From NCBI GenBank assembly GCA_905182985.1, contig CAJJDN010000047.1:65670-129669 (forward strand): a stretch of DNA of 64,000 nt. The letters are read 5' to 3'. The notes under the pieces are model-generated. The model was not told the origin of the DNA, did no database searches, and was given only the letters and a program-made list of their open reading frames with translations. Shown here one piece after another: positions 22,915-36,640 of this stretch; position 1 is the stretch's first letter; every line of letters starts with the position of its first letter. The DNA is from Paramecium sonneborni. Its lineage: Eukaryota; Ciliophora; Oligohymenophorea; Peniculida; Parameciidae. The translations under genes and the position numbers were made by a program.

Positions 22915-25900
22915 ATGTAATAAGAAGAGAAAAAGAAAGGAGATAGTGGGAAAATGGAAATTATAGTAAGAATACATTAAATCTGTAGAAAATTATGAAT
23001 GGTTTCACTGATAAGGAATGGAATCACTTAGATAAAATTGAGAGGATTGAACTTACGCTTGAAGATTTTGGGAGAATGAATGTTGTTTAAGTATTCAAAA
23101 ATTTGAAATCTTTGACTCTTATAAATGTAGGGATTGCAGCAATAGAAGTATATATTAATTTATTATATGAAAGGGTTTAGATGATTTGACAAAATTAGAG
23201 GAATTAAATTTGAATGAGAATTCAATTACTAAATTAGGTGGATTAAAGGGGATAGTTAATATAAAATCAATTTACATTTCTCATAATGCAATCTAAAAAC
23301 TTGAAGGATTAGAAAATCTAGTAAAATTAGAAACTTTATGGCTTTGTGATAATAAAATTGATGCAATTCAAAATTTAGAAAATTTAGTTAATTTGAAATA
23401 ATTATGGTTAGCAGCTAATTAAATAAGTTATTTAAGAACATCTCTTGATAGATTAAAGAATTTACATGATTTGAATATAAGCGGAAATAAAATATGTAGT
23501 TTTAAAGAAGCTTTAAATTTAAATCGTTTACCGAACTTAAGGGTTTTAGCTTTTTATGATCCTCATTTTGGTGATAATCCAATTTGTAACCTTTGCAATT
23601 ATTAAACATATGTCTTATATCATTTAAGAAACATTTTCAAATTAGATACTCTAATAATATCAGATGAATAGAAATCTTTTGCTGAAGGTACTTTTATGAA
23701 AAAGAAAATGTACTATAATATGAGAATAAAAACTATGTAAAGAACATTTTCAACTTTGTGTAAATTATTGAAAAAAGGAAAGAAAATTAAAACAGATTCA
23801 TTATGTGAAGACATTTCTAATTTAAATATAAAATTAGCTTAAGAAGCAGATAAGGATAGATAATAATTGTTAGAGAATAAATAGGAAGAATATGAGAATT
23901 AGAATGATATTTATAATAGCATAAAAAAGAAGGTTTATGAATACTGTAATTAAAGTATACATAAATTGATAACTGAATTGGAAACAGGAGGTAATATAAG
24001 ATTAGAGGAAGGAAAAACAAATGAAAAATGGTATGTGTCTTGTGTTGATCTTATCAATTCTAGATTTCATTCTGAAAATATGGCTAAGTATGGGATTAAA
24101 GATATATAAATAAAGAGAGTAGTAAGAATTCACAATAAATTTATTCGAAATAAGTTTGAAGAGAAAATGGAATCATTGGTAGATGTTTCAAATTAGAGTC
24201 ACAAAAAGTCATTAGAATATTTATTTTATGGTGTAGATCCTAATTTTTAATCAGAAATTTATAATGTAATTGAAGAAGGATTCAGATGTTGTTAAGTAAA
24301 TTAATATTTGTAATATTTTTTAATAGGAATCGAAATCTATAGGATTAAGTGCTTATACACCATTAGTAAATAGTATTTTGGGAGCAGATGCATCAAGAAT
24401 TTAATATATTTTAAATGGATAAGACCATAATTAAAAGTTAAATAAAAGATTTATAAAGAGAAGGTAATATATTGAAATATATATAAACTAGATTGTACTA
24501 TTAAAAATATAATGTGATACCTCCTGGAGTGCTACTTATTTGTAAAGTACTAATGATTAAGTCTGTTCCAGATTCAAAATATCCATATTTTAATCCTGAG
24601 TAACCTTGGAGTGAGATGTTTTAAAAATAGTCAATTGATGGAAGATAATATTAAGATGAATACACTGTTTATAGAGTAATGGAAAATGATCCTAAACATA
24701 AATTATGGTTTGTTTTAGATAACAATTTAGTATTACCTGAATATTTTGCAGAATTTGAATATGTTATGCAATCTCCATTACAAAATAAAATTGCTGATTT
24801 CGGTTCTGCTTTAGGAGTTTTGGAATAAGAAGAAGATGATTTCATTACTCCTGCTAATACTAATTAATAAAAGGAAAGTATAAATGATATGTACAATTAA
24901 TTGGCTGATGATTTAAATACTTATTAATTTGAAAATTTAGAAGAATATCCAACTTATGAACTTAAAGCATAAGATTTGGATAGATCAGAATGTGCATCTT
25001 TAAAGCCAGCTTTAATAAATTATTTTAAATATTGTTTGAGTAGATCAACTTTGTATGAATTGAATCCAAATCTTGTTGGCACACCAGATTTAAATGATAT
25101 TCTTAAAAATTAAACTTAATTTTTAAATTTAAGTAATTGTTGTGTACAAGATATTACATTTGTAAAAGGATAATTTCATACATTGATATTAAGTTATAAT
25201 AAAATAAGTACAATTACTGGTTTGAATGAACTACCAAATTTAGTTAGATTAGATTTATCACATAATGAAATATGTAATTTAAATGGATTATAACATTTGA
25301 ATAATTTAGAAGTCTTAGATTTAACTCACAATAATATTTAAGACATTGATTAAATTGCTTTACTTAAATATAATGCATAATTAAAGTATTTATGTGTTGT
25401 CTTTAACCCAATTAATGAGTATAAAGAAACAAGAAAAGAAATAGTAATGGTTTTAAATAATTTAAAATTTTTAGATCATTTACCAGTTACGGATGAGGAC
25501 AAAGAAAAAACAACAAATTAAAAGTAATTAATAACTACAGCAATGCTTTAAACATTTAGTAAAGTTTAGATGGATTGGAGATAGAACATTTAATCAGTAA
25601 TGATCACCCATCAAAAGTTGAGTAGTATGAAAGGATTGGAAGGATTAGTTTAATTAAGACATTTAAATCTTGGACATAATAAAATAGCTTAGATTACTTC
25701 TATTTAAGATTCAGTTTTATTGGAAGAATTAAATTTAGAAAAGAATTCTATAATATAAATTTAAGAATTAGATAATATGTAGTATTTAAAGAAATTAGAA
25801 TTAGGAGGAAATCGAATATCAATAATAGAGGGAATCTCAAATCTTATAAACTTGATGCAATTGTCATTAGAAGATAATGCAATACTTCATTTAAGAGATT

Positions 25901-27079
25901 TTCCAGATCTCAAAAGTCTAATGGAAATTTATTTAGGAAATAATAATATTACAAACTAAAAGGAAATCAATAATATTAAACATTTACAAAAGTTAATCAT
26001 TTTAGATCTTTCTGGAAATCCATTTGCTAGAGATACAAATTATAGAGCATATGTTCTTTATGTTATACCTAAACTTAAAGTTTTAGATGGTATTTCTATT
26101 GAAGCATCAGAATAATAAATGGCTAAGAATCTTTATACAGGTAGATTAACAGAAGAAATTTTGTATTCTAGATTGTAAGGATAATCAGCTAATAAAATAA
26201 CTGAATTATGTTTACAAAATTGTGAACTTAGAGATTTTGATGATGTTTTCAATGTTTAATAATTTCCATAACTTGTTGAATTAGATTTAAGTCATAATTT
26301 ATTTACTTCTACTAAAATGCTTGGCTTCTTACCTTAATTAAAAATATTAATTTTGGCATCCAATAAAATTGATACTTTACTTTGTCCTAATGATATTAAT
26401 TAAAAAAAAGGATTGAATGGATGTTAATAATTATAAATTTTGGATATCTCATAAAATTGTTTAAAGGAATTTAATGGATTGTAATTTTGTTTATTAAAGG
26501 AATTAAAAATTATGAAATGTGAAAAAAATGAAATTGTTAGGGTGGATTTCCTAGATAACTTAAAATAGTTAAAAGAATTAGATTTAAATTAAAACAAAGT
26601 TAGACAATTCGACCCTTAATCATTTGGAGGATCAAATCCTATAAGATGTTTGAAGATAGATGGCAATGGTCTTAAGAATTTTTAGAATATTTAAAAATTA
26701 TATAAATTATTGGTAATCTGTAAATTCATTAAACCTAGCATTTATTTGCTAATTCTAATAGAATTAATGATCTACCAGATATTGAGCATTTAGTTCCATT
26801 AACATAACTTAAAGAATTAGAATTAGTTGGAAATTCTTTAAGTCGAAGACCTGGATATCGTTAAATGGTGTTGAGGAAATTGCCAACTATACTCTATTTA
26901 GATGGCAGAGTATTATACATTTATTCTATTTATAGGAAGTAACTCAAGAAGAAAGAGAGAGATTAGAGTTAGTTGATAGGTAAGCTGTTCTACCAACGAT
27001 GTAAATTTAATAATAGCCTAATACAAAAGTTCCTGTTAAATTAAGTTCAATCAATTTTGATGGAATCTTTAGCAAATGA
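22915..27079 (+). CDS. LRRC9: LRRC9 homologue (leucine-rich repeat protein)
   Basis: 1,334 residues with six introns (22966-22988, 23148-23173, 24296-24326, 24464-24491, 26713-26738, 26910-26935). Several blocks of LRRs with the L-x-x-L-x-L-x-x-N pattern are separated by helical linkers. The first block ends with an LRRC9-specific stretch, NPICNLCNYQTYVLYHL, then KKMYYNMRIKTMQR, which closely matches animal LRRC9. The last repeat is capped by LYLDGREVTQEERERLELV. Length agrees with animal LRRC9 (about 1,450). The gene is associated with ciliated cells; an axonemal or basal-body scaffold role is inferred. Confidence 0.88.
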
Positions 27080-27254
27080 AAATATCAATTATTTCTATTT
27101 TATATTCACCAAGTGGTTTTATTTTTAATTAATTAAATAAGTTAATATTTTAAAATTTATATTACTAATCTATCTGTTCATATATTTTTCATTTTAAATA
27201 GCATGTAAATAATAATAATTATCATCACTTAATAATTTAAATTAAAATAATATC

Positions 27255-28348
27255 ATGAATCAAAACACTAATGAACCAATCAATATTGATTTTTGGTTTC
27301 AAGATCAGATGCTTGTAAAGTTAGTTTAATTACTTATTCAAAATGATATTCGGTAATTTAAATGGGTTGAAGGATAAAAAAGTAATATCTTCAAGAAAGA
27401 TTTTTAATTATATTTAATGTTAAATTCAAAAGAAGAGTTCAAGTCCGAAATTAATAATTCTGATCTGATAAAAAAAAATAAACTATAATTGAACGAACAA
27501 CATTTTTAAGAGTACATAACACAACTCATTTCCGATTACAAAGAACTTTAGGAACACAATACTCCAAAAACACTTATTAAAATTAGTGATCAAATCTTAG
27601 GGGATATGAATGAAAACAAAAAATATATTTTAAATTTTGAAATAAACTAATAAGAAGCTAATATAGAAAAAAATCGTATGGAGCTTTTTTAAGACTTTAT
27701 TTAGAATTATAAAAAAGATCAATTTTAATTATTCAAAAAAAAAAGGCAAGCTTCCCTAAAAGATGTTAAAGTAAATAAATTTCATTTAATTAATTTTAGA
27801 CTAAATAAATTTTACTTATGAAAAGATTAAAAATAAATAAGAATAAGAACTCTTTATTTTTTTTTCCTCATAAAGTTAAGAATTAAAATTATCATTAAAC
27901 TTAAGAAATTAATTAAAATTAATCACCTTTAAAGTTTAATTTATTAAAGAATATTATGAGTAAATAATTCTTTCGCTTATTAAAGAAAATTGCTTCTTTG
28001 GAAACAGGGAATATATTAGAGTAGGAGTTTTTTGATAAAGAGAAAAACCCTAATTTGGTTAAATGGGCTATTCTGAAAGAATGGAAAAAAAAACCTGAAA
28101 AATTAATCTTAAATCTATATGGTTAAGGTATTAAGATAGATTAAGAGAATTTTTTAGGGAAAATTTTCGATACAATATAAAATGTATCAGTTCCTCAAAA
28201 TCCATATTAAGATTGTGAATAGTGGGAGGAAAACATCAATCAACTTATACAGGATATAAAGTGTATATATTCAGGGGAAAACTATGAGGAAAGAAATTTA
28301 TGTGAAGTTGGTTAATACTCTCAAAGTTATTCAATGAAACCATTTTGA
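27255..28348 (+). CDS. Hypothetical coiled-coil protein
   Basis: 354 residues after removing a 29-nt intron at 27771-27799. The N-terminus MNQNTNEPINIDFWFQDQML is followed by charged helices, a lysine-rich central segment (KRLKINKNKNSLFFF), and a C-terminal part with KWAILKEWKKKPEKLILNL. No known domain recognised. It ends SQSYSMKPF. Confidence 0.55.
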
Positions 28349-28802
28349 TTTTTTCTTTATCAAATATAAATAAAAAAAATCCAAAAAATTAAAAATTCGA
28401 TTCTTTGTAACAGATTTTTCTAGTTAAGTTTTATATTAGAATTTAATTTGAATATTATTTTTTTTTGATTTAGCTAAAGTTTCCTATATATATTTATTAC
28501 AATTTTTGCTAATTTCTTAGACTCTGACATTGATATATTTTTAGAAAACCTAAGGAGATGATATGAAGAATTAAAGATAAAAAAATTTATAATATTTGAA
28601 ATAAACTTTAAAGATTAATGATTTTGAATAAAAATTTTGTTCGAAATGGATTTAGATAGTTAAATTAATTTAGCACCTAGTATTATTATGTTTATGTAAT
28701 AATGAATACTTGAATATGATAATGAATTATTTTCATTCTTATATATTAATTAAAGAGCATCTTTGAATTTATTTATTAATGCAATAACAGACAGGAAAAT
28801 TC
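28349..28802. other. Intergenic, possibly with an unrecognised 5' exon
   Basis: A short frame near 28,647 (MDLDSQINLAPS) could be an upstream exon of the next gene, but no acceptable intron joins it. Nothing else was seen. Confidence 0.3.
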
Positions 28803-29779
28803 ATGGAGTTCATTAATAGCAACGATAAGTTAAGAATGAATGAGTTGAAACAAATAGAGCAAGAATAGTACTACATTAGTTAATTGAAAGAGCAAAGAGA
28901 GAGGGTATAAATATATTGAAATAGAATACAGATGGAAGTATTAAAAGTGGAATTTTTAAAGAAGGATCAAGCGATTGGAGAATTGTAGATTTAGAATTAG
29001 AATTTGTCAGATGATATTGTTTAATTAAGAGTTGCTTTTCAAGAATAGATAAAAAATTAAGAGAAGGAGATTTAGAGATCAAAGAAATAGATTTAGGAAA
29101 GGGATGATTTATTGAGAGATATATAAGAGTTAAGTGAGTTGGTTTTACATTTAAGAAAGGATAATGATAATTTGAATGTAAATGAAAATATAAATTTAGT
29201 CGTTACATTTAGAAAGATAGCGTGAATAAGAGGAATAGAAAATGAAATGGGAATTGGATAATGAATAATTGAAAGTTGAAATTTAAAAGTTAGATGATTT
29301 GTTATTTGCAATGGAACCAATAAAGGAGGAGAATTAGAAATTGAAAGAAGAAATGAAAAATTATAAAAGTGAGAGAAAGAAAATATAAAGTGAAATGAGA
29401 TAGAGTAGAATAGAAATAAATTAGTAGTTAGAAGAATTAAAATAAGTTATATAGGATTAATAATAAGAGATAGTGAAACTACAATAATACAAAGAAAATC
29501 ATCATTAGATGAGATATTAATTGAGTGAATTAGATAGAAAAGTGGGATTAGTGAAATAAGAGAATGAAGAATTGAAATAAGAATTAAAGAGATTTTATGA
29601 GAAGGAGGAAAGTGAGATAAAGATGAAATCTGAAATTGATAGAGTATAATAATGATTAAAATATTTAGGTTAGATAAGATTTGATTTCAGTTAGAAATTA
29701 AGAAGTAGAGAAATTAAATGAACTATTTAAAGGTATAGTATCATAAAAATTAATGAAAACATCATCTTTTTGTATCTGA
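28803..29779 (+). CDS. Long coiled-coil protein
   Basis: 300 residues after introns at 28905-28931 (27), 29178-29199 (22) and 29644-29668 (25). Almost the whole chain is heptad-like: KVEFLKKDQAIGELQIQNQ, then KIQSEMRQSRIEINQQLEEL, then GLVKQENEELKQELKRFYEK. No globular domain is visible. A structural cytoskeletal role is likely but not shown. Minus-strand open frames here are shadows. Confidence 0.65.
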
Positions 29780-29983
29780 TTAATATATATATATATAGTT
29801 ATAATTTGGAGTAAAAAATAAAAAGCTATAATTTATATATAATAATATAATTTAGATAATATTGTGTTTAGATTCATAAGAAATAAGATTGATAAAAATA
29901 AATAGTAGATTGATAGAAAAAAATAAATAGTAAAGAGGAGAGAAATTGATATGAAATTTGATATATATTTGATTTATGAAATC

Positions 29984-30988
29984 TCACTTGATGTTAACAT
30001 ATAATTTCTTAACTTATTCTGGTAATTCTTTAAAGAAGGGATGTTCACAAGCAGCTTTGGCTGTGATTCTTTGATCAGGATTGATTTTAAGCATTTTGAT
30101 TAATAAATCTAGACCATCTTAATCTAGTCTTGGACAAAACTTAGCTAGATTATCAGGTTGATATTATTCAAAGTTTTCAGGTTTCCAATTTGGTAGATCA
30201 TTCAATTTAGGATAATCCTAAAATATTGAGAGATTAGATTACAATAGGAGAAGGAGTTCCTAAAACTCTGAATATCTTTTTTAATTAATCAGTTTCATTG
30301 CTTCCAGCAAAAAGAGGTTTAAGATTTGACATTTCAGCAAAGATACAACCAACACTCCATATATCAATAGAAGTATTATAATTTTTAGAGCCTAATAAGA
30401 CATCTGGTGGTCTATACCATAAAGTAACAACTTCATGAGTAAAACTTTTAACAGGAATACCACTAGCTCTAGCTAATCCAAAATCTGCAAGTTTGAGTAT
30501 ACCATCTTTTGAAACCAAGAGATTTTATGGTTTGAGATCACGGTGTAATATTTTTTATTAATGACATGCTTAAATTCCTCTTAAGAGTTAATAGAGGAAA
30601 CTTTTAACAATTACTGGTTCCATTCCTTTCTCTTTAGGGAATTAAGCAAAGAATTTCTTAAGATCCATTTCGACATACTCAAAGACCAGTACTAGTTTCT
30701 TATTTGAATGTACGACCTCCATCAATCTAGTTAGACTTAGTATTACTTAACAATGTTTGGATGATTCAACTCTTTAAGAAGAGAGATCTCTCTAATTGCT
30801 GTACTTGGAATGCCTTCTTCTTCAGACTCTAGTCTTATTTTTTTTAATGCCACATATTCACTAGTATTACGATCTAACAATATATAATATAAGAAATTAA
30901 CAATACCCAATGCTTTATACACTATTCCGTAGGTACCTTCACCAAGTTTCTCTTTCTTTTCGTATTTCTCTAATTTATTAGATTTCAT
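29984..30988 (-). CDS. PSTAIRE-type cyclin-dependent kinase (CDK1/2 class)
   Basis: 308 residues after introns at 30874-30906 (33), 30727-30746 (20) and 30218-30242 (25). All kinase landmarks are present: [12 protein letters not shown] with the inhibitory Thr-Tyr pair, ALKKI lysine, cyclin-binding helix [20 protein letters not shown], catalytic loop HRDLKPQN, DFGLA, and activation segment [19 protein letters not shown] with the CAK-site threonine. The C-lobe ends normally. It phosphorylates cell-cycle substrates when bound to a cyclin. Paramecium has more than one such kinase, so CDK1 versus CDK2 is left open. Confidence 0.93.
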
Positions 30989-31183
30989 AATATTAAAATA
31001 TTAATGTATTATTTTTATTTTCATTTTCAATCAACAAACCATCCATATAAACATCCTCTTCTATTTCTTCAACTTTCTTTTAATCCTTAACTGTCTCTGC
31101 CTTTTTATTCTCAATAATCGTAAAATCTTATGATTATCAAATACTTATTATTGTTTCCATATATTATTACCATGCAATAATGT

Positions 31184-31430
31184 ATCAATTCTTTATCTTT
31201 AAAGTATAAAAAATTTAATCCATATTTATTGAACTATTAAATTTAAAACATCCACAATCCCAGTTAATTTTTAACATCTATACTATATCTACTTCTAATT
31301 TTATTAAATCTGCTATTATCCTTTTTGCTTTTTTATATCTTATCATAATATTTTTATAATAATAATTTAAATAAATTTTAAAATTTATTATGCACTGCAC
31401 TTTTCTATCACGAAAAATCTCCATTTCAAA
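31184..31430 (-). CDS. Hypothetical minus-strand fragment
   Basis: About 82 codons beginning MEIFRDRKVQCIINF, with a basic helix (IRYKKAKRIIADLIKLEVDI) and KINWDCGCFKFNSS before TGA. The frame extends upstream through KELDKFVFYDEFE to an in-frame TGA after an ATG. Further coding-looking pieces lie at 31.0-31.2 kb in another frame. The gene model is unresolved and may be broken. Confidence 0.3.
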
Positions 31431-31739
31431 TTCATCATAGAAAACAAATTTATCTAATTCTTTTATATTTAAAAATGATAATCAATTTAATAATGATGTT
31501 TTAATTGAAGTCATTAATTTATTTGAAGACTTTATATACTTGAATTTGCTCACCCTCTATTTTGGATTGAAAAATAACCTAGTCTCTTGACCACCTATAC
31601 ATTTTTTATCAAAATGAAAATCAAAAATAATATTAAAAAAAACTTTTGAAGAATTTATTAAATAAGAGTCATTAAAATTATAACAATCATAATATATTTT
31701 AGTTAATTTCAAGATCATGTTATGCTTAAAATAGTCTTT

Positions 31740-32259
31740 ATGGTTAAAAAAAGCAAAACTTCAAATATTTTCAAAAATAATCCTGTTCTTTAGAATCTCA
31801 ATCGTAGTAAGTCAAATAACCATATTTTTTTTACAGAAGCATACAAAATTCCTTAATAACCAAACGAACAATTTGTAAATAAAATTGATCCTGAAAAATC
31901 TATGCCAAAGAACCAATTTACATTTGGTAATTTCAAATACAATGAAGAACAATCTATCCGTGAAGTCTTTGGAATATGATCATTAACTTCTATCATAAAA
32001 ATTCAATACACTTTTTAGTTATTCCGACTCTTTAATTGAAAGAATTATAGATTCTTAAATAAATTAACTAAATTAAAAAAGTAAAGACTAATTAAATGAA
32101 GAATCAGAAAAATTAAATTTTAAAGCAATTTTCAATAAAACATATACTTATTTTTAGAAGATTAATAAATATTACTTCATTCATTAATCGTTAGTATAAT
32201 ATGTGTAACTATAGAAGCATTATTAAAAAAGATATAATAACTTATTTGATACTAAATGA
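31740..32259 (+). CDS. Hypothetical protein, frame shifts once
   Basis: The first frame starts MVKKSKTSNIFKNNPVL and runs to TGA at 31977-31979. A second frame, offset by one base, continues KSLEYDHQLLSQKFNTLF and SDSLIERIIDSQINQLN and ends FDTK at 32257-32259. No GT...AG intron of normal size joins them, so either a base is wrong near 31960 or the gene is broken. No domain recognised. It converges on CPN60 with 15 bp between stops. Confidence 0.4.
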
Positions 32260-32274
32260 ACAATAATCACTTTA

Positions 32275-34096
32275 TCAATACATTCCTCCCATTCCTCCCA
32301 TGCCTCCCATGCCTCCCATGTCTGGAGTTCCGGCTTTTTCATCTTTTTTTCCTTCAACAATCATACATCTACGATATGATAATAGTTTACTCTGTAGTTG
32401 TCATTAAGCTAGCAACAGAAGCAGCATCAACAAGTGCAGTTCTTACAACTTTTGTTGGATCAATGATACCAGCCTTGATCATATTAACGTATTATGATTT
32501 AGATGCATCATATCCTACTTCTTCATCATTTCCTTCTAATAATTTTCCAACAACAACAGCTCCTTCTTCTCCTGCATTTTCAACAATAGTTCTGCATGGT
32601 AATTCAATAGCTTTTTTAACAATTTAGATTCCAATATTTTAATCAAAGTTATCTCCCTTAAGTTTATCTAAAACTCTAGTTGCATACAATAAAGCACATC
32701 CACCACCTAAATATTAATAAAATAAATTTACCAACAACAATTCCTTCATCAATGGCAGCTCTAGTGGCATTAAGTGCATCAGTGATTCTATCTTTGATTT
32801 CTCCAACTTCAACTTCTGAAGCTCCACCAACTTTAATGACTCCAACTCCTCCTTATATTTTAGCTAATCTTTCTTTAAGTTTATCTTTATCATAATCAGA
32901 AGTGCATTCTGAGATTTAAGCCTTGATAATTTCACATCTTTCATTGATGCTTTCCTTAGATCCAATTCCATCCATAATGATAGTATCATCTTTGGTGACA
33001 AGGACAGATTTGCATTATCCAAGAACAGTGTGATCAGCCTTATCTAAAGTTAATCCAAGATCTTCTGTAACAACAGTAGCTCCAGTAAGGATAGCAATAT
33101 CATTTAAGATAGCTCTTCTGTTATCCTATGAATATATAAATAATAATTACTCCAAAAGCAGGTGCTTTAACAGCACATACTTTGAGACCACCTCTTAATT
33201 TATTAAGAACTAATTAAGCTAAAGCTTCTGATTCAACATCTTCAGAAATAATTAAGAGTGGTTTGCTTTCTCTAACAACATGTTCTAAAATAGGGAGAAT
33301 TGATTGAATATTTGAGATCTTCTTATCTGTAATTAAGATGTATGGTTTTTCAAACTCTGTCTTTTATGTCTTAGCATCAGTAGCAAAATAAGGACTGATG
33401 TATCCTCTGTCGAATTTCATACCTTCTACAAATTCAATTTCATGATGAAGTGTTTTTCCATCAGATACAGTAATAGTTCCATGTTCTCCTACTTTATCCA
33501 TAAGTTCTGCGATCAATTTTCCAATTTCAACATCTCCATTAGCAGAGATTGTAGCAACATTTTCAATCATTTCTTTAGATTTAACTTATTTAGATCTATT
33601 TTTTAAATCTTTAACAACAGCATCACATGCTATATTGATACCTCTTCTTAAATCCATTGGCTAATTAATATAAATAACTAAATCTTACATTAAGTCCAGC
33701 TGCTACACTTTTTACTCCCTCTTTGAATATGGCTCTAGCTAAAACTGTAGCTGTTGTTGTACCATCACCAGCTTCATCATTAGCTTTAGATGCTACTGAT
33801 TTTACCAATTAAGCTCCAATATTTTCAAATCTGTTAGAAAATTCAATAGCTTTTGCTACAGTAACACCATCCTTTGTAATTTTTGGACCACCAAAAGCTT
33901 AATCAATCACTACATTTCTTCCTTTTGGTCCAAGAGTTGTCTAAACTGCATCTGCTAATTTGTCACATCCTCTCAACATCTATTATCTACACTCCTGTCC
34001 AAAACTTAATTCTTTTCCTGCAAAGAAAACTGGTGTAGATACAAGGGATTTTCCCAATACTATATTGCCAAAGAGCTTTCTAGATGAAGAAATCAT
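32275..34096 (-). CDS. HSP60: Mitochondrial chaperonin CPN60/HSP60
   Basis: 573 residues with introns at 33661-33688, 33126-33150, 32707-32731 and 32369-32390. The N-terminal leader, [18 protein letters not shown], is basic and amphipathic, as expected for mitochondrial import. Group I chaperonin motifs: [37 protein letters not shown] (intron after Gly) and GGGCALLYA. The protein ends with the typical GGM repeat tail. It folds imported proteins with a CPN10 lid. Plus-strand open frames across 32.2-34.1 kb are shadows. Confidence 0.95.
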
Positions 34097-34214
34097 TAAC
34101 AATTTATACACAAATTATTTATTAGTCAAAAATACCCACAATTAAATTAAATAGTCTCTCAATAGTAAATTCTAGAAATTCTAGATTAAATTATTTATTT
34201 TTATATATTCAAAC

Positions 34215-36615
34215 TCACTTTTATCCTCTTTGATGTTTCTTATCCTATCTCTATTCTTAAACTTATTATTCTTTTTATTCATATTCCTCCTTAGGAACAA
34301 AAAGTTCATAAGATGGAGCCTTTAAATTCAAATTCTTTCTTGTTTATTATTATTGTCTATTCTTATTATTATTATTTTATTTCTACTATTATTCGTAATT
34401 ACTTTCTTATTTCTATTCATATTCTTATTATGTTTTTGTTTTATTACTTCCTACATAACCACCATCTCTATTTCTCTCTTTCTACAAAACCTTCTTTTGA
34501 TCATTATTATTTCCTTAAACTCTCTCTTCCCTATCATAATCATCTCTTTTATAAGAATCATCATTCCTCTATTATTCTTAATTTCTATTTTTATTTCGAT
34601 CCTCCTATTTTTGATTATTATTATTCTATTATTTTCTCTAATATTCATTATTATTATTATAATATTGATTTTCTCTAACATATACTTTCTATGATTTTTC
34701 TTAAAAACCACGATTATCGTTATAACTATTTTTATTATTTTTATTATTTTTATTCTTTCCACCTTAATCATCTTCTTCATCACTGAAACCTTTTTCATAA
34801 CTCTTTTAATCTTTTTATTAATACTATTATTATGGTTATTTGTTTGGATTCTGAAATATTTTTTTCTATTTATCATTATTACTATCCAAATTTTAATAAC
34901 TCAAACTATGTCCTGAATTTACTTATGAATTAAATTATTTCTTAGAAGGTGGTTATGCATATCTAACAAAATGATCATTTGGAACATAATCATCAAATTC
35001 ATCTTCATCACTACTTGTATATTCTTTCTCTGGTCTTTATAATGCTTCCTAATAATCATATGTATCATCTGGTTCATCATTATATAATTTTGCAGTTATT
35101 TCTGCCATCTCTATTCTATCTTTCAATGGTTAATCAAATGTTAATTTCTATTTCTTTTTTGATATTATTTCCACTAATTTCTCTTCCTATTTCACTTCTA
35201 CATTTCCCTCTTTCTCTTTTACATCCTCTTCTTAATCTTCAATCTCTTATTTTTCATCTATCTCTAAAATTTCTTTAGGAAGTGTAGATTAACTAGGATC
35301 AAAGTTTTCAAAAACATCAAAATTCTCTATCTCATTATTATTCATTCTATCTTTAAGTCTCTCTCTCTCATCAATTACTGTAGTCATTAAAAGTGTTACC
35401 TCTTCTATATCATCCTTTGGTAAATTTATCTAATTCCATGGAGTATTCATTAACAATTCAATCATATTAAAATTATTCTCATAAAGTGCCTCAAAAAGTG
35501 TCCATTCTTTATTCTAACTCTAATTTCCTTTCTTAGATTTAAATTTCCTTTTCATTGTACCGAAATTCTAAATCAAATAAACCATATGTTCCTAACATTA
35601 CTTTATCTGTTTTGTCATTATTAAATCTTCCACATATCTCATATATAAAACAAAGAATTCAATTAATCTTTAAACTGCTTGCTTCAAAAAATAGTTCAAA
35701 TTTTATAAATATTATGATTTCCAAATACCTGCCAATTATGTACTTCCTCGACTATATCCTTTAGCCAAAATTAATTCATAAAAAATCTATTCAAAACATT
35801 ACATTATTTCTGGCTTAAATAGATGTTACTTTTGTGGAAAATACTTTGCCCAAACTATCGCTGTCTCTATTGAATCTAACATTAAAGTTAATAATTCCAT
35901 TTTTTATTCAACATCACTTATAATTATTTCACTTTCATTTGCTGATTTATTGTTTATCTAAAATATCTCTTCATAGATTTTTTAAAGAACATTTTTCATA
36001 AAAGAATCTATTGTTGATTTATAATCATCTTGATAAGCTTGATAATTGAATACAAATTAACAAATTTTCTTTACAGCATCTAAGCTTATACAATCAAATT
36101 ATTACTTTCATTTTAATGAGCATATATTGTGCAGATATCAGTTAATTTCATGACATCAAAGATCCATTTTTAGTAAACTAAATCATGAACACCAATTTAT
36201 TCGTAAAGAATTTCATCCTCATTTTATAAATCTATTAATCTTAAATAAATTGCAAAGACACATTTAAAAATCTCTTTTAAAAGTACTCCATAATATCCTG
36301 TAAAATGAAGAGTTTCTTTGAGAAAATATTTTCTTGGTGCATATCTCAAAAAAAGGTCTAAAGAATTTTAGAGGTTTAAATTGTATGAGATAGTTGCCCA
36401 AAATTTATTTGCAGAATACTAAAGAAGAGTTTTATAATCTCCAAGTATTTTTTAAGCTACTTTAATATTGTCATTATTCTATTATAATTGAAAATAATTC
36501 TTACTTCATAATCATCACCAAGAAGACTGAAGAAATGTGATTAATCACTCTCATTTATGTCCTAAGCTAGAATTTTTTTGGTCTATTTTTAAGTGTACTT
36601 CTGTTTTTTCGACAT
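34215..36615 (-). CDS. ASCC2: ASCC2 homologue (activating signal cointegrator complex subunit 2)
   Basis: 782 residues with two 26-nt introns (36479-36504 and 36080-36105). The helical N-terminal half (for example RYAPRKYFLKETLHFTGYYG, IYEEIFQINNKSANESE) matches the ASCC2 helical domain by layout. The middle has a CUE-sized segment around ALYENNFNMIELLMNTPWN, where the CUE domain is expected. Downstream, YNDEPDDTYDYQEALQ matches the animal YEDEYDDTYD element, followed by DDYVPNDHF. The C-terminal 200 residues are low-complexity N, Q, K and R. In animals ASCC2 binds K63-ubiquitin and recruits ALKBH3/ASCC3 in alkylation repair and ribosome quality control. Confidence 0.75.
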
Positions 36616-36640
36616 AAATTAAAATATTAAAGAATTTACG
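36616..36640. promoter_or_regulatory. 25-bp bidirectional intergenic region
   Basis: Only 25 bp separate the ATG of the ASCC2-like gene (minus) from the first ATG of the Rab gene (plus). Both promoters must fit here or inside the genes. No motif is identified. Confidence 0.5.

Noticed and set aside
27255..29779. A single gene covering both coiled-coil frames
   Set aside because: There is a clear TGA at 28346-28348 followed by over 400 bp without coding character and no intron of allowed size.
34313..34876. Overlapping frames on both strands with long I, L, F, Y or K, I, R, M runs
   Set aside because: They are frames of the low-complexity N-, Q- and K-rich C-terminus of the ASCC2-like gene on the minus strand.
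34313..34880. Possible simple-sequence repeat array
   Set aside because: The repeated ATT/AAT-like triplets are codons of an N- and Q-rich protein tail and are not regular enough for a tandem repeat or CRISPR.
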